From an uncultured Candidatus Actinomarina sp. (GTDB lineage: Bacteria; Actinomycetota; Acidimicrobiia; Actinomarinales; Actinomarinaceae), in NCBI GenBank assembly GCA_902510965.1, contig CABXDM010000006.1, positions 1-43,208 on the forward strand: 43,208 nucleotides of DNA, in the 5' to 3' direction. Below, piece by piece: positions 35,147 through 43,208 of the stretch (its first letter is position 1; every line of letters begins with the position of its first letter). Under the pieces are notes generated by a model. That model ran no database searches. It saw nothing but the letters and a program-made list of their open reading frames with translations, and had not been told where the DNA came from. The translations under genes were made by a program, and so were the position numbers.

Positions 35147-36412
35147 ATGTCTAAATTACTTCAAAATCAATTACAGGCTAACGTACCCAAAGCATGGACG
35201 CCTACGTTCGAATCTACAATTACAAAAGCTCTCAATGCAGAAATATGGGACAGAGAAGGTAATAGATTTTTAGATTACGTTGGTGGATACGCTGTATTAA
35301 ATACTGGGCATGTTAATCCAAAGGTTATTGATAAAGTAAAGAATCAACTTGATGATTTCACTCACTCTTGCTTTGCCTATGCTCCACATCAAAATGCGAT
35401 AGATGTCTGTACAGAGATTAATAAAAGATATCCGATCGAATCAGAAACAAAAACTTTTCTAGTTAATAGTGGAGCTGAAGCTGTAGAGAATGCAATTAAA
35501 ATTGCTCGCTACTACACGGGCAAACAACACTTAGTTGCATTTAAGGGAGGATTCCATGGGAGAACTTATATGGCTATGGGACTTACAGGTAAAGAGAATC
35601 CATACAAAATGGGATTTGGGCCGTTTCCAGATTTTATATCACATACAGATTTTCCATATGGCTATAGAGGTGTGAGCGATGAACAAGCTCTTGAAACATT
35701 TGAAAAACATATTCAAAGCGTAGGTGAAGATTCTATTGCTGCAATATTAATTGAAATACAACTGGGAGAAGGCGGATATATCCCAGCGTCAAATTTTTTC
35801 TTAAAAGAACTCAAGAAGATAGCTCAAGCAAAAGATATTCTTTTAATATTTGATGAAGTTCAAACAGGATATGGTAGAACAGGAGAAATGTTTGGAGCTA
35901 GCACTGTAGGAGTAACCCCAGATTTAGCAACCCTAGCAAAAGGTATTGCAGGTGGATTTCCTCTTGCAGCAGTAGTTGGAAAAAGTAAAATTATGGACTC
36001 AATCCATGATGCAGGTATTGGAAGTACATTTGGTGCTTCTCCGGTATCTTGTGCGGCAGCTTTAGGAGTACTCGAAGTATTTGATGAAGATAATATATTA
36101 AAAAATGTTAAAAATCATGCATTAATAATGAATGAATCTCTTCTTAGTCTTCAAGCAGAGAATAATTTCATTGGTGAAATAAGAGGTTACGGAACAATGA
36201 TTGGAGTCGAAATCGTAGAAGACATTAAAACTAAGAATCCTTCTAAAGAAATAGCATTGAAAATAATTGAACAATCTAAAAATAATGGTCTTCTTTTGGT
36301 TAATTGTGGACTTGAAGGAAATGTTATTAGGTTTATGGGTCCATTGACCACTCCTGAAAAACAAGTTCATGAAGCAATGGAGATGTTTACTAAATCAGTG
36401 AGTGCTATTTAG
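35147..36412 (+). CDS. Class III aminotransferase (4-aminobutyrate aminotransferase-like)
   Basis: FLVNSGAEAVENAIKIARYYTG, AFKGGFHGRTYMAMGLTG, LLIFDEVQTGYGRTGEMF, LAKGIAGGFPLAAVVGK PLP-lysine motif. Confidence 0.95.
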   Translation: MSKLLQNQLQANVPKAWTPTFESTITKALNAEIWDREGNRFLDYVGGYAVLNTGHVNPKVIDKVKNQLDDFTHSCFAYAPHQNAIDVCTEINKRYPIESETKTFLVNSGAEAVENAIKIARYYTGKQHLVAFKGGFHGRTYMAMGLTGKENPYKMGFGPFPDFISHTDFPYGYRGVSDEQALETFEKHIQSVGEDSIAAILIEIQLGEGGYIPASNFFLKELKKIAQAKDILLIFDEVQTGYGRTGEMFGASTVGVTPDLATLAKGIAGGFPLAAVVGKSKIMDSIHDAGIGSTFGASPVSCAAALGVLEVFDEDNILKNVKNHALIMNESLLSLQAENNFIGEIRGYGTMIGVEIVEDIKTKNPSKEIALKIIEQSKNNGLLLVNCGLEGNVIRFMGPLTTPEKQVHEAMEMFTKSVSAI

Positions 36413-37481
36413 AATCTATGTGAGTTAATTCGTGTAGCTTTTTCAACGTTTCAGTATCTTTAGCAGCTTCAGCAGGTGCTTTCATAAGCCAAGCTGAAAC
36501 AAGATCCAAAGATTTTAAATCTTTTTTCTCAGCAAAGAATTTCATATACCTAATAGCATCAATGACAACACCAGCACTGTTTGGAGAATCCCAAACTTCA
36601 AGCTGAAGTTCAATATTTAAAGGTACTCCACCAAAAGCTTCTCCCTCAAGTCTTATAAATGCTTTTTTACGATCTTCTAACCACTCAACGTAATCTGATG
36701 GACCAATTCTTACTGACCCCTTGTCCATACCTTTACCTTTGTTAGCAACTGAAGTAACTGAAGTTGTTTTACTCGTTCTTTTAGTTTGTAGCCTATCTTC
36801 TTCGAGCATATTAAGGAAATCCATGTTTCCACCTACATTTAGCTGATAGGAACGTTTTAGATTGATACCTCTATCGGAGAATAATTGTGCTAATGCACGA
36901 TGAACGATAGTTGCTCCTACTTGACTCTTAATGTCATCACCAATTAAAGGTATGCCATTATCAGCAAACTTTTGGTACCACTCTTTATCTCTAGCAATAA
37001 ATACTGGTATACAGTTAATGAACCCAACGCCGGCTTCAATTGCACATTCTGCATAAAACTTGACTGCTTCATCAGAACCTACAGGGAGAAGATTAACAAG
37101 GATTTCAGCATCAGAGGATTTCAATACTTCTACAACTGCATCTGAATCATCCACAGGATCTATAATGTCTTCTACAAATTTACCGATACCATCTAATGCT
37201 CTACCAGGACTAACTTCTACGCCTAAACTAGGTACTTCTGAAAACTTAGTTGTATTGTTTGGCTCAGTAAATATTGCATCAGAGAGATCTTTTCCAACTT
37301 TATTTTTATTGATATCGAACGCTGCAACAATTTCAATATCTGAGACTCTATAGCCACCAATTACATCAGAAATAAGTCCATTCTCTGTGTCGTTGATTTT
37401 ATAATATTCAAGGCCTTGAACAAGTGAACTTGCACAATTACCAATACCTAATACTGCTACTTTGATTTTGCTGTTATTCAT
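36405..37481 (-). CDS. ino1: Inositol-1-phosphate synthase
   Basis: VAVLGIGNCASSLVQGLEYY, GDDIKSQVGATIVHRALAQLF, LNVGGNMDFLNMLEEDRLQTKRTSKT, LQLEVWDSPNSAGVVIDAIRY. Confidence 0.96.
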   Translation of the reverse strand: MNNSKIKVAVLGIGNCASSLVQGLEYYKINDTENGLISDVIGGYRVSDIEIVAAFDINKNKVGKDLSDAIFTEPNNTTKFSEVPSLGVEVSPGRALDGIGKFVEDIIDPVDDSDAVVEVLKSSDAEILVNLLPVGSDEAVKFYAECAIEAGVGFINCIPVFIARDKEWYQKFADNGIPLIGDDIKSQVGATIVHRALAQLFSDRGINLKRSYQLNVGGNMDFLNMLEEDRLQTKRTSKTTSVTSVANKGKGMDKGSVRIGPSDYVEWLEDRKKAFIRLEGEAFGGVPLNIELQLEVWDSPNSAGVVIDAIRYMKFFAEKKDLKSLDLVSAWLMKAPAEAAKDTETLKKLHELTHIDSK

Positions 37482-37525
37482 TCAATCACTTTAGCAATTG
37501 TTAGCTATATGTAATTTTTTAAAGA

Positions 37526-37639
37526 CTAATTAAATAGAAAATTAAACCAACTTGCTGAGTTATACAGCATGGCAACAATAAAATATAAAATAAACGAAGT
37601 AACACCAATGATTTGAAGTATTTTTATAAATCTATTCAT
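37526..37639 (-). CDS. Putative 37-aa single-pass membrane micro-protein, not in the supplied ORF track
   Basis: Manual translation MNRFIKILQIIGVTSFILYFIVAMLYNSASWFNFLFN*; N-terminal basic then a TM-length hydrophobic stretch. Confidence 0.45.
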   Translation of the reverse strand: MNRFIKILQIIGVTSFILYFIVAMLYNSASWFNFLFN

Positions 37640-37692
37640 ATTCTTAGATTACAATTTATAAAAATTAATATAAATACAGTTATAGTTTAAAT

Positions 37693-38667
37693 ATGATAAA
37701 AAATTTGTCTCCTTCTAGAGCCTCACAATTCAAAACCTGTCCTAAGCAGTTCAAATTTTCTAACGTAGACAAAATAAAAGAACCTACTAATTTAGTCCAA
37801 GCTAAAGGAACAACAGTACACCAAGCATTAGAGGATTTATATGACCTGCCAACTGATCAAAGAACGCCTGAAGTTCTTTATGATCTTTTTCGAAAAGCAT
37901 GGTCAAATGTTAGAGGTAACGATGAACACGTTAATTTATTCGATTCTATTGAAGATGAAAGAGAATGGGGACAGGAAGGTCTTAATCTACTTCATAACTA
38001 TCTGAAACTTGAAGATCCTCAGAAATTAGAACCACTTGAACAAGAAAGATGGGTTAGGGGTTCAATTGAAGATTTAAATTTACGTGGAATTTTAGACCGG
38101 ATGGATGAGGATAAAGATGGAAATTTAATAATTGTTGACTATAAATCGGGGAAAGCACCTATGGCAAAATATAAAGAGCCCCGTTTCTTTGCACTCAAAC
38201 TATATGCCCTACTAATAAGAGATGAAATAGGTGTCACTCCTAAAGAATTGAAATTAATATATCTTAAAAACTCTACAATCCACACATTAAAAATAGACGA
38301 TACCATGCTTGATGAAGCAAAAGTCGAGATACTTTCTATTTGGCAAGATATTAAAAATGCTTTTGAAAATAACGAATTTCCAGCCACAAAGAATGCACTC
38401 TGTAAAGATTGGTGCTACTACAAACCAATCTGTCCTTTGTTTAATAAAGAAGCTCCTAGTACCGACAAATTAAGAGAAATTGTTGAAAAAATAGCTGAAA
38501 TTAATGAAACTCTCGATGCTCTCGAAATGTTTGAAAATCAAGATGAGTTACCTGATTCAAGCCCTTTGAAAAACATAAATATTAATGAGTTAAAAGAAGA
38601 GATTTTCTCACTTGAAGGAGAAAAAGAAAGAATACTTACAGATATAAACTCGTTATTAGGGAAATAA
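37693..38667 (+). CDS. PD-(D/E)XK RecB/Cas4-like exonuclease family protein
   Basis: LSPSRASQFKTCPKQFKF, GTTVHQALEDLY, GILDRMDEDKDGNLIIVDYKSGK nuclease core, C-terminal CKDWCYYKPIC cysteines consistent with an Fe-S nuclease. Confidence 0.9.
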   Translation: MIKNLSPSRASQFKTCPKQFKFSNVDKIKEPTNLVQAKGTTVHQALEDLYDLPTDQRTPEVLYDLFRKAWSNVRGNDEHVNLFDSIEDEREWGQEGLNLLHNYLKLEDPQKLEPLEQERWVRGSIEDLNLRGILDRMDEDKDGNLIIVDYKSGKAPMAKYKEPRFFALKLYALLIRDEIGVTPKELKLIYLKNSTIHTLKIDDTMLDEAKVEILSIWQDIKNAFENNEFPATKNALCKDWCYYKPICPLFNKEAPSTDKLREIVEKIAEINETLDALEMFENQDELPDSSPLKNININELKEEIFSLEGEKERILTDINSLLGK

Positions 38668-39918
38668 CCCTCTAGTTAATTTCGCAGCGGCAACCCTTTT
38701 GATTCCTTTTATTAATGCAGCTGTTCTCAGATCACAATTATTTTTTTGTGATATTGTCCATACTTCTTCAAATGCAGAAGTCATTATGTCAATAAACTTT
38801 TCATGTAGGTCTTTTTCTTTCCATAGGTAGTTTTGTCTATTTTGAACCCACTCAAAATAAGATGCCGTAACACCCCCAGCATTTGCTAAAATATCTGGAA
38901 TTAATAATACTTTATTGTCGCGTAGAATTTTATCAGCGCTTACTGTAGTTGGAGAGTTTGCAGCTTCGACAATAACGTGCGCTTTAATATTGTTAACATT
39001 TGAAGTAGTAATCACACCTCCAATTGCTGCTGGAATTAGTACATCACATTTTAATTCCAATATATCTTGTGAAAGTTTATCCGCACCATCAAATCCTGCT
39101 ACTGAGTGATTCTTAGCAGTATATTTAAACAGTTCTGGAATATTGATGCCATTGGGATTGATGATTGCTCCACCTAAATCATTTACTGCAATAACCTTTG
39201 CTCCCCTCTCATAAGAATCAAGAGCAGCATATCGACCAACATTTCCAAAACCTTGTATCACAATATCAGAACCTTTATATGTCTTACCGATTTTATCCAT
39301 TGCTTGAGCTGTTACTGCAACAGCTCCTCTACCTGTTGCCTCTCTTCGTGTAACTGAACCACCGAGTGCAGCAGGTTTTCCAGTTACAATTCCTGGTTGA
39401 GGTGAGCCAACAAAATTACTATAAGTATCCATGATCCAGGCCATAGTTTGCTCGTCAGTCCCTAAATCAGGTGCTGGAATATCTTTTTCTACACCAATTA
39501 CTGGAAGAAGTTCAGCTGTGTATCTTCTTGTAACTCTTTGTTTTTCTGCTCTTGTTAATGAAGTCGGATCAATTGCAACCCCTCCCTTTGCTCCACCAAA
39601 AGGTAAGCCAACTATTGCTGATTTCCAAGACATTAGTATAGATAGTGCAGTTACTTCACCAAGGTCTACGTCAGGTGCATATCTGATGCCCCCCTTTGTT
39701 GGTCCCATTGAAAGTACATGTTGAACCCTGTATCCAACAACTGTTTCTACTTCTTCGTAATCGTCTCGTCTGAAAGGAAATGTAACTACTAATGCTCTTT
39801 GTGGATATTTCAATCGTTCTCTAATGTTCGAGTCTAAATTTATGAATTCAGAAACCTCTTCATACTGTCTAATTACTTCTCTGTACATCTGAGATTCAAA
39901 TAACTGAGGATTTGTCAT
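38656..39918 (-). CDS. Glu/Leu/Phe/Val dehydrogenase (glutamate dehydrogenase)
   Basis: GPTKGGIRYAPDVDLGEVTALSILMSWKSAIVGLPFGGAKGGV, DIPAPDLGTDEQTMAWIMDTYS, VIQGFGNVGRYAA, EAANSPTT. Confidence 0.97.
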   Translation of the reverse strand: MTNPQLFESQMYREVIRQYEEVSEFINLDSNIRERLKYPQRALVVTFPFRRDDYEEVETVVGYRVQHVLSMGPTKGGIRYAPDVDLGEVTALSILMSWKSAIVGLPFGGAKGGVAIDPTSLTRAEKQRVTRRYTAELLPVIGVEKDIPAPDLGTDEQTMAWIMDTYSNFVGSPQPGIVTGKPAALGGSVTRREATGRGAVAVTAQAMDKIGKTYKGSDIVIQGFGNVGRYAALDSYERGAKVIAVNDLGGAIINPNGINIPELFKYTAKNHSVAGFDGADKLSQDILELKCDVLIPAAIGGVITTSNVNNIKAHVIVEAANSPTTVSADKILRDNKVLLIPDILANAGGVTASYFEWVQNRQNYLWKEKDLHEKFIDIMTSAFEEVWTISQKNNCDLRTAALIKGIKRVAAAKLTRGLFP

Positions 39919-39997
39919 TATTAATCATTGTATTGCAAATAAAATGAAACGTCTTGAAAAAAAATTTTTTGTCATACGTAATTTGTATATTTGAAGT

Positions 39998-40114
39998 ATG
40001 AAAAATAATAAAATAGAAGATATCCTAAATATGATTGATGTAGAAACTATTGTGATCTGTAGAAATCACAATGACAACTGTAACTGTCATAATGTAGTTA
40101 ATGAAGCTGCTTAA
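39998..40114 (+). CDS. Possible 38-aa Cys/His-rich micro-ORF upstream of the Rad52-like operon
   Basis: Manual translation MKNNKIEDILNMIDVETIVICRNHNDNCNCHNVVNEAA*; weak ribosome-binding site. Confidence 0.4.
   Translation: MKNNKIEDILNMIDVETIVICRNHNDNCNCHNVVNEAA
40049..40090 (+). repeat. Two abutting hairpins with related loops
   Basis: ATTGTGAT-CTGTAGAA-ATCACAAT (40049-40072) and ATGACA-ACTGTAAC-TGTCAT (40071-40090); both loops contain CTGTA. Confidence 0.75.
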
Positions 40115-40128
40115 GTTAGGAGAAATAA

Positions 40129-40695
40129 ATGGGAAATAAAATAGATGAGATTCTTGAGTTAACTAAGGAGGTATCTGCTCAAGATTCGAATGAATTAGAT
40201 TTAACTGTTACAAGATTTGGAGAAGAATTAACAAACACAGAAGATCTTGAGTTTCTTTGGACAGCAAGAAGCACAACCAGTGTAATTAAAAATACTAGTT
40301 CAAATATTAAAACTTTCAGCGATGTAAAGATGGCTAAAAATATAGAAGGAAATGGTGCTGTGAGGCTCGGTGACGAAGTATTTGTTTTTAATAAATCCTA
40401 CACATGGAAAGTTCATGATTTAAAAAATTTAATTAAATGGATAATCGAAAAATCCTCAGATGATGAAGAATTAACAGAATCTCTAATAGCAATTATGGGT
40501 CAAAATTTTGTTCCAAAACTTAAGGGACTTGACGCAGTTGCTTCTAATAAGGAACAAAATACTGAAATGATAAGAGACACATTCCTTTACAAAGAGTGGA
40601 AAGATACCCCTGAACTTAAAACTATAAATGTGAACAATAATTCTGCACCTATGTGGGCAAAAGATCTAAAACATAAAGAAAGAAGAATAAAATGA
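40129..40695 (+). CDS. Hypothetical protein (188 aa), partner of Rad52-like protein
   Basis: Good AGGAG ribosome-binding site; 4-nt ATGA overlap with the next gene; no recognised domain. Confidence 0.8.
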   Translation: MGNKIDEILELTKEVSAQDSNELDLTVTRFGEELTNTEDLEFLWTARSTTSVIKNTSSNIKTFSDVKMAKNIEGNGAVRLGDEVFVFNKSYTWKVHDLKNLIKWIIEKSSDDEELTESLIAIMGQNFVPKLKGLDAVASNKEQNTEMIRDTFLYKEWKDTPELKTINVNNNSAPMWAKDLKHKERRIK

Positions 40696-41120
40696 ACCAA
40701 TTATACGAACTATCAAGACAATTTCCAGATGAGTGGGTCAAAAAAGCTCCTAAAGGTAAATTTGGTAATTACATTCCCCATTCCGTAATAACACAAAGAC
40801 TGTTGGAAGTTTGCGGACCATTTAACTGGGAAGTAGTTGAATTGATAAGAGAAGAAAAACTTGGAAAAGTTGTAGGGTGTTTCGGGAAACTTACTGTAGA
40901 TGTAGATGGAAAACTAGTAACAGTTACAGCTATAGGGGACGTAGAGAATGATCAAGGTAATGATGGTACTAATGCAAAGCATGCTGAATCTGACTCTTTC
41001 AAAAGATGTGCTATGAAGTTCGGATTAGGACTACACCTTTGGGCAGGAAATGAATATTACCTCGATAAAAAACTTTCCGGTGAAAAAGACCCTAATAAAA
41101 TAAAGTTACAATCAGCTTAA
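40692..41120 (+). CDS. Rad52/22-like single-strand annealing protein
   Basis: FPDEWVKKAPKGKFGNYIPHSVITQRLLEVCGPFNWEV, TVTAIGDVENDQGNDGTNAKHAESDSFKRCAMKFGLGLHLW (Rad52/DdrA-type core). Confidence 0.82.
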   Translation: MNQLYELSRQFPDEWVKKAPKGKFGNYIPHSVITQRLLEVCGPFNWEVVELIREEKLGKVVGCFGKLTVDVDGKLVTVTAIGDVENDQGNDGTNAKHAESDSFKRCAMKFGLGLHLWAGNEYYLDKKLSGEKDPNKIKLQSA

Positions 41121-41572
41121 AGTTTTAGTTGTCCATTTTCGGATTCTAAAATAATCGTTACCGGACCATCATTCTCAAGTGAAATATTCATATAAGCTCC
41201 AAACTTACCTTCAGCAACTTTTGCATATGTGGTTAGTTCTTTTGAAACATACGAAAGTAGATGTTCTGCATTAATAGGATCCTCTGCCTCAATAAAAGAA
41301 GGTCGATTTCCCTTAGATGTATTTGCCAAAAGAGTAAATTGACTTACTAATAATATCTGGCCTGAAATTTCCTGTATTGATTTATTCATTTTTCCAGAAG
41401 AATCCGAAAATATTCTCAAGTTTACAATTTTCTTAATTAATACATCTGCATCTCTGACAGTATCACCCTTTTTAATTCCCCAAAGTAATACAACACCAGT
41501 CTGAATTTCTGAGATAATAGTATTGTCTATTTTTACATTCGCTGAATTAACTCTTTGTAATACAACTTTCAT
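41117..41572 (-). CDS. dtd: D-aminoacyl-tRNA deacylase
   Basis: MKVVLQRVNSANVKID, KIVNLRIFSDSSGKMNKSI, ILLVSQFTLLANTSKGNRPSF, FGAYMNISLENDGPVTIILES. Confidence 0.96.
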   Translation of the reverse strand: MKVVLQRVNSANVKIDNTIISEIQTGVVLLWGIKKGDTVRDADVLIKKIVNLRIFSDSSGKMNKSIQEISGQILLVSQFTLLANTSKGNRPSFIEAEDPINAEHLLSYVSKELTTYAKVAEGKFGAYMNISLENDGPVTIILESENGQLKL

Positions 41573-41594
41573 ATGATTATATTAAAGTGATTAT

Positions 41595-42008
41595 ATGGCT
41601 TTAGATGAAAAAACTATCAAAATGGCTAAAGGTCCAAATTATGCAGCATTAACTACCCTATTTAAAGATGGATCTCCCCAAACACACACAATGTGGGTTG
41701 ATACCGATGGTGAACATATTCTTATTAATACTGAAATACATAGGGTTAAATATAAAAATATAAAAAATGATCCAAGGGTCAGCATAATGATATGGAAACA
41801 TGACGATGCTTTTAAATTCGTAGAAATTAGGGGTAAAGTTATTGGAGAAATTACCGGTGAAGATGCAGAAAAAAATATTCAATCCTTGTCCAATAAATAC
41901 TGGGGAAAACCTTATCCTTTCACAATACAAACAGAAAGAATTGTATTAAAAATACTGGCAGAAAGAGAATTCTTTTTTAATATAAAAGATGAAGATTTTG
42001 TAAACTAA
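41595..42008 (+). CDS. PPOX-class (probable F420-dependent) oxidoreductase
   Basis: NYAALTTLFKDGSPQTHTMWVDTDGEHILINTEIHRVKYKNIKNDPRVSIMI. Confidence 0.9.
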   Translation: MALDEKTIKMAKGPNYAALTTLFKDGSPQTHTMWVDTDGEHILINTEIHRVKYKNIKNDPRVSIMIWKHDDAFKFVEIRGKVIGEITGEDAEKNIQSLSNKYWGKPYPFTIQTERIVLKILAEREFFFNIKDEDFVN

Positions 42009-42865
42009 TCCTTTTTGTAATTATAAAAACCTTTTCCAGTCTTAACACCTAAATCACCATCTTGAATTTTTTTCTCTAAAAATTTCTTTGGATAATCGTT
42101 TGGATTTTTAGTTTCATTGAAAATCTTTAATTTTGCATAATAGTGAATATCTAGACCTGAATAGTCAGAAAGTTCGAAAGGGCCTAACGGATGGTTTAAA
42201 CCTTTTTTAATGGCTAAATCTATATCTTCAAAATCAGCTATACCTTCATCATATAACTCATATGCTTCATCAACAAGAGCAGCAAGCATCCTGTTTACTA
42301 TAAAACCCGGAGTTTCTTTCTTTAAAGTAACAATAGATCTACCCATTGATTTTCCTACGGATTGAGTTCTTGAAATAACTTCTGTAGCTGTTGATTCAGG
42401 ATAAGAAATCTCAACAAGGTCCATTCTTAAAGGTGGATAGAAAAAATGCATGTTAATAAATCTTTGTACATGCATGCAGTCTTTTGCTATTTCAGATGCA
42501 GCTATGAAAGAACTATTTGTTGCTAAAACTACTTCTGAATCTGTAATTTCCGATAGTTGTGAAAAAATTTCAAGCTTAACGTCAAGTCTCTCAACCACAG
42601 CTTCAATAATGAATGTCTTATTTTCTGATAAAGAATCAATACTTTTAGCTACGTGGAGATTATCTTTAAAGTTAGCTAAATGCTCTTCTGTATATTTATT
42701 TTTTGAAATAAGATTCTTAAGGTTATCTTCAGCAAATTTAAGTTTAGAAGTCACATTTTCAGTATCTTTATCATAAATATGAGTTTCATACCCTGCCATA
42801 GCTGATAAGGCTGCTATTTGACTTCCCATTTGTCCGCCACCAACCACTCCTATTTGTTCATTCAT
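42005..42865 (-). CDS. 3-hydroxybutyryl-CoA/3-hydroxyacyl-CoA dehydrogenase
   Basis: IGVVGGGQMGSQIAALSAMAGYETHIYD, HFFYPPLRMDLVEI, TPGFIVNRMLAALVDEA, HPLGPFELSDYSGLDI. Confidence 0.95.
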   Translation of the reverse strand: MNEQIGVVGGGQMGSQIAALSAMAGYETHIYDKDTENVTSKLKFAEDNLKNLISKNKYTEEHLANFKDNLHVAKSIDSLSENKTFIIEAVVERLDVKLEIFSQLSEITDSEVVLATNSSFIAASEIAKDCMHVQRFINMHFFYPPLRMDLVEISYPESTATEVISRTQSVGKSMGRSIVTLKKETPGFIVNRMLAALVDEAYELYDEGIADFEDIDLAIKKGLNHPLGPFELSDYSGLDIHYYAKLKIFNETKNPNDYPKKFLEKKIQDGDLGVKTGKGFYNYKKD

Positions 42866-43208
42866 TTATATTTATTCATTTCTCTTCTAGCTATTGATCT
42901 TAAGTGGACTTCATCTGGACCATCAGCAATTCTTAATACCCTGGCTCCAGCTGCCATTCGTGCTAAGGGAGTATCTTGAGATAAGCCCATAGCTCCGTGC
43001 GCTTGAATAGCCTTGTCTATGACATAAGATGCTGCTTCAACAACGGTTACTTTAATTGATGAAATTTCTATTTTGGCTTCTTCCTTGCTATAAGTATCAA
43101 TCAGCCAAGCTGTTTTTAGTGTAAGTAATCTAGCTTCTTCAATTTTTATTCTAGATTTTGCAATCCACTCCTGAATAACTCCTTGGTCAGAAAGTTGTTT
43201 TCCAAAAG
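42862..43208 (-). CDS. Acyl-CoA dehydrogenase (partial, C-terminal end only)
   Basis: Minus-strand translation ...IEEARLLTLKTAWLIDTYSKEEAKIEISSIKV...IQAHGAMGLSQDTPLARMAAGARVLRIADGPDEVHLRSIARREMNKYK*; stop overlaps the next ATG. Confidence 0.92.
   Translation of the reverse strand, partial: FGKQLSDQGVIQEWIAKSRIKIEEARLLTLKTAWLIDTYSKEEAKIEISSIKVTVVEAASYVIDKAIQAHGAMGLSQDTPLARMAAGARVLRIADGPDEVHLRSIARREMNKYK

Noticed and set aside
39431-39724. 97-aa plus-strand ORF antisense to glutamate dehydrogenase
   Set aside because: Antisense to a highly conserved gene; its openness is explained by codon bias of the real gene.
39957-39970. aaaaaaaattttttt tract before the Rad52-like operon as a terminator
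   Set aside because: Simple A/T tract without a GC-containing stem; more likely promoter-region DNA.

Overview
This is a 43 kb window from an AT-rich, gene-dense, streamlined bacterial chromosome. Gene content suggests a low-GC marine actinobacterium related to Acidimicrobiia/Actinomarinales; this is inferred from CofG/CofH F0 synthesis, DDN- and PPOX-type F420 enzymes, inositol-phosphate synthase and a DivIVA-like/coaD/rsmD/DUF177/rpmF/rnc/smc block. Most genes are housekeeping: rpsB-tsf-pyrH, rpsP-khpA-rimM, trmD-rplS-lepB-rnhB, upp-deoB, etfBA, rnc-plsX-rpmF, recG, ddl/Mur ligase, ino1 and glutamate dehydrogenase. I saw no rRNA, tRNA, CRISPR array or insertion sequence. The most unusual items are: (1) a photolyase/cryptochrome-like protein with reversed domain order (FAD domain first, alpha/beta antenna domain last), followed by an F420-type nitroreductase; (2) a GAPDH paralog with Asn at the catalytic Cys position, overlapping a canonical gap gene; (3) an 886-aa SMC with no recognisable hinge and shortened arms; (4) CofH with an unassigned ~245-aa N-terminal extension; (5) a Rad52-like annealing protein operon with an orphan 188-aa partner, preceded by tandem hairpins that share a CUGUA loop motif and overlap a possible Cys/His micro-ORF; (6) two small membrane-protein ORFs absent from the supplied track; and (7) candidate structured leaders at rpsB and rplS. 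All domain assignments come from reading motifs by eye; no searches were run.
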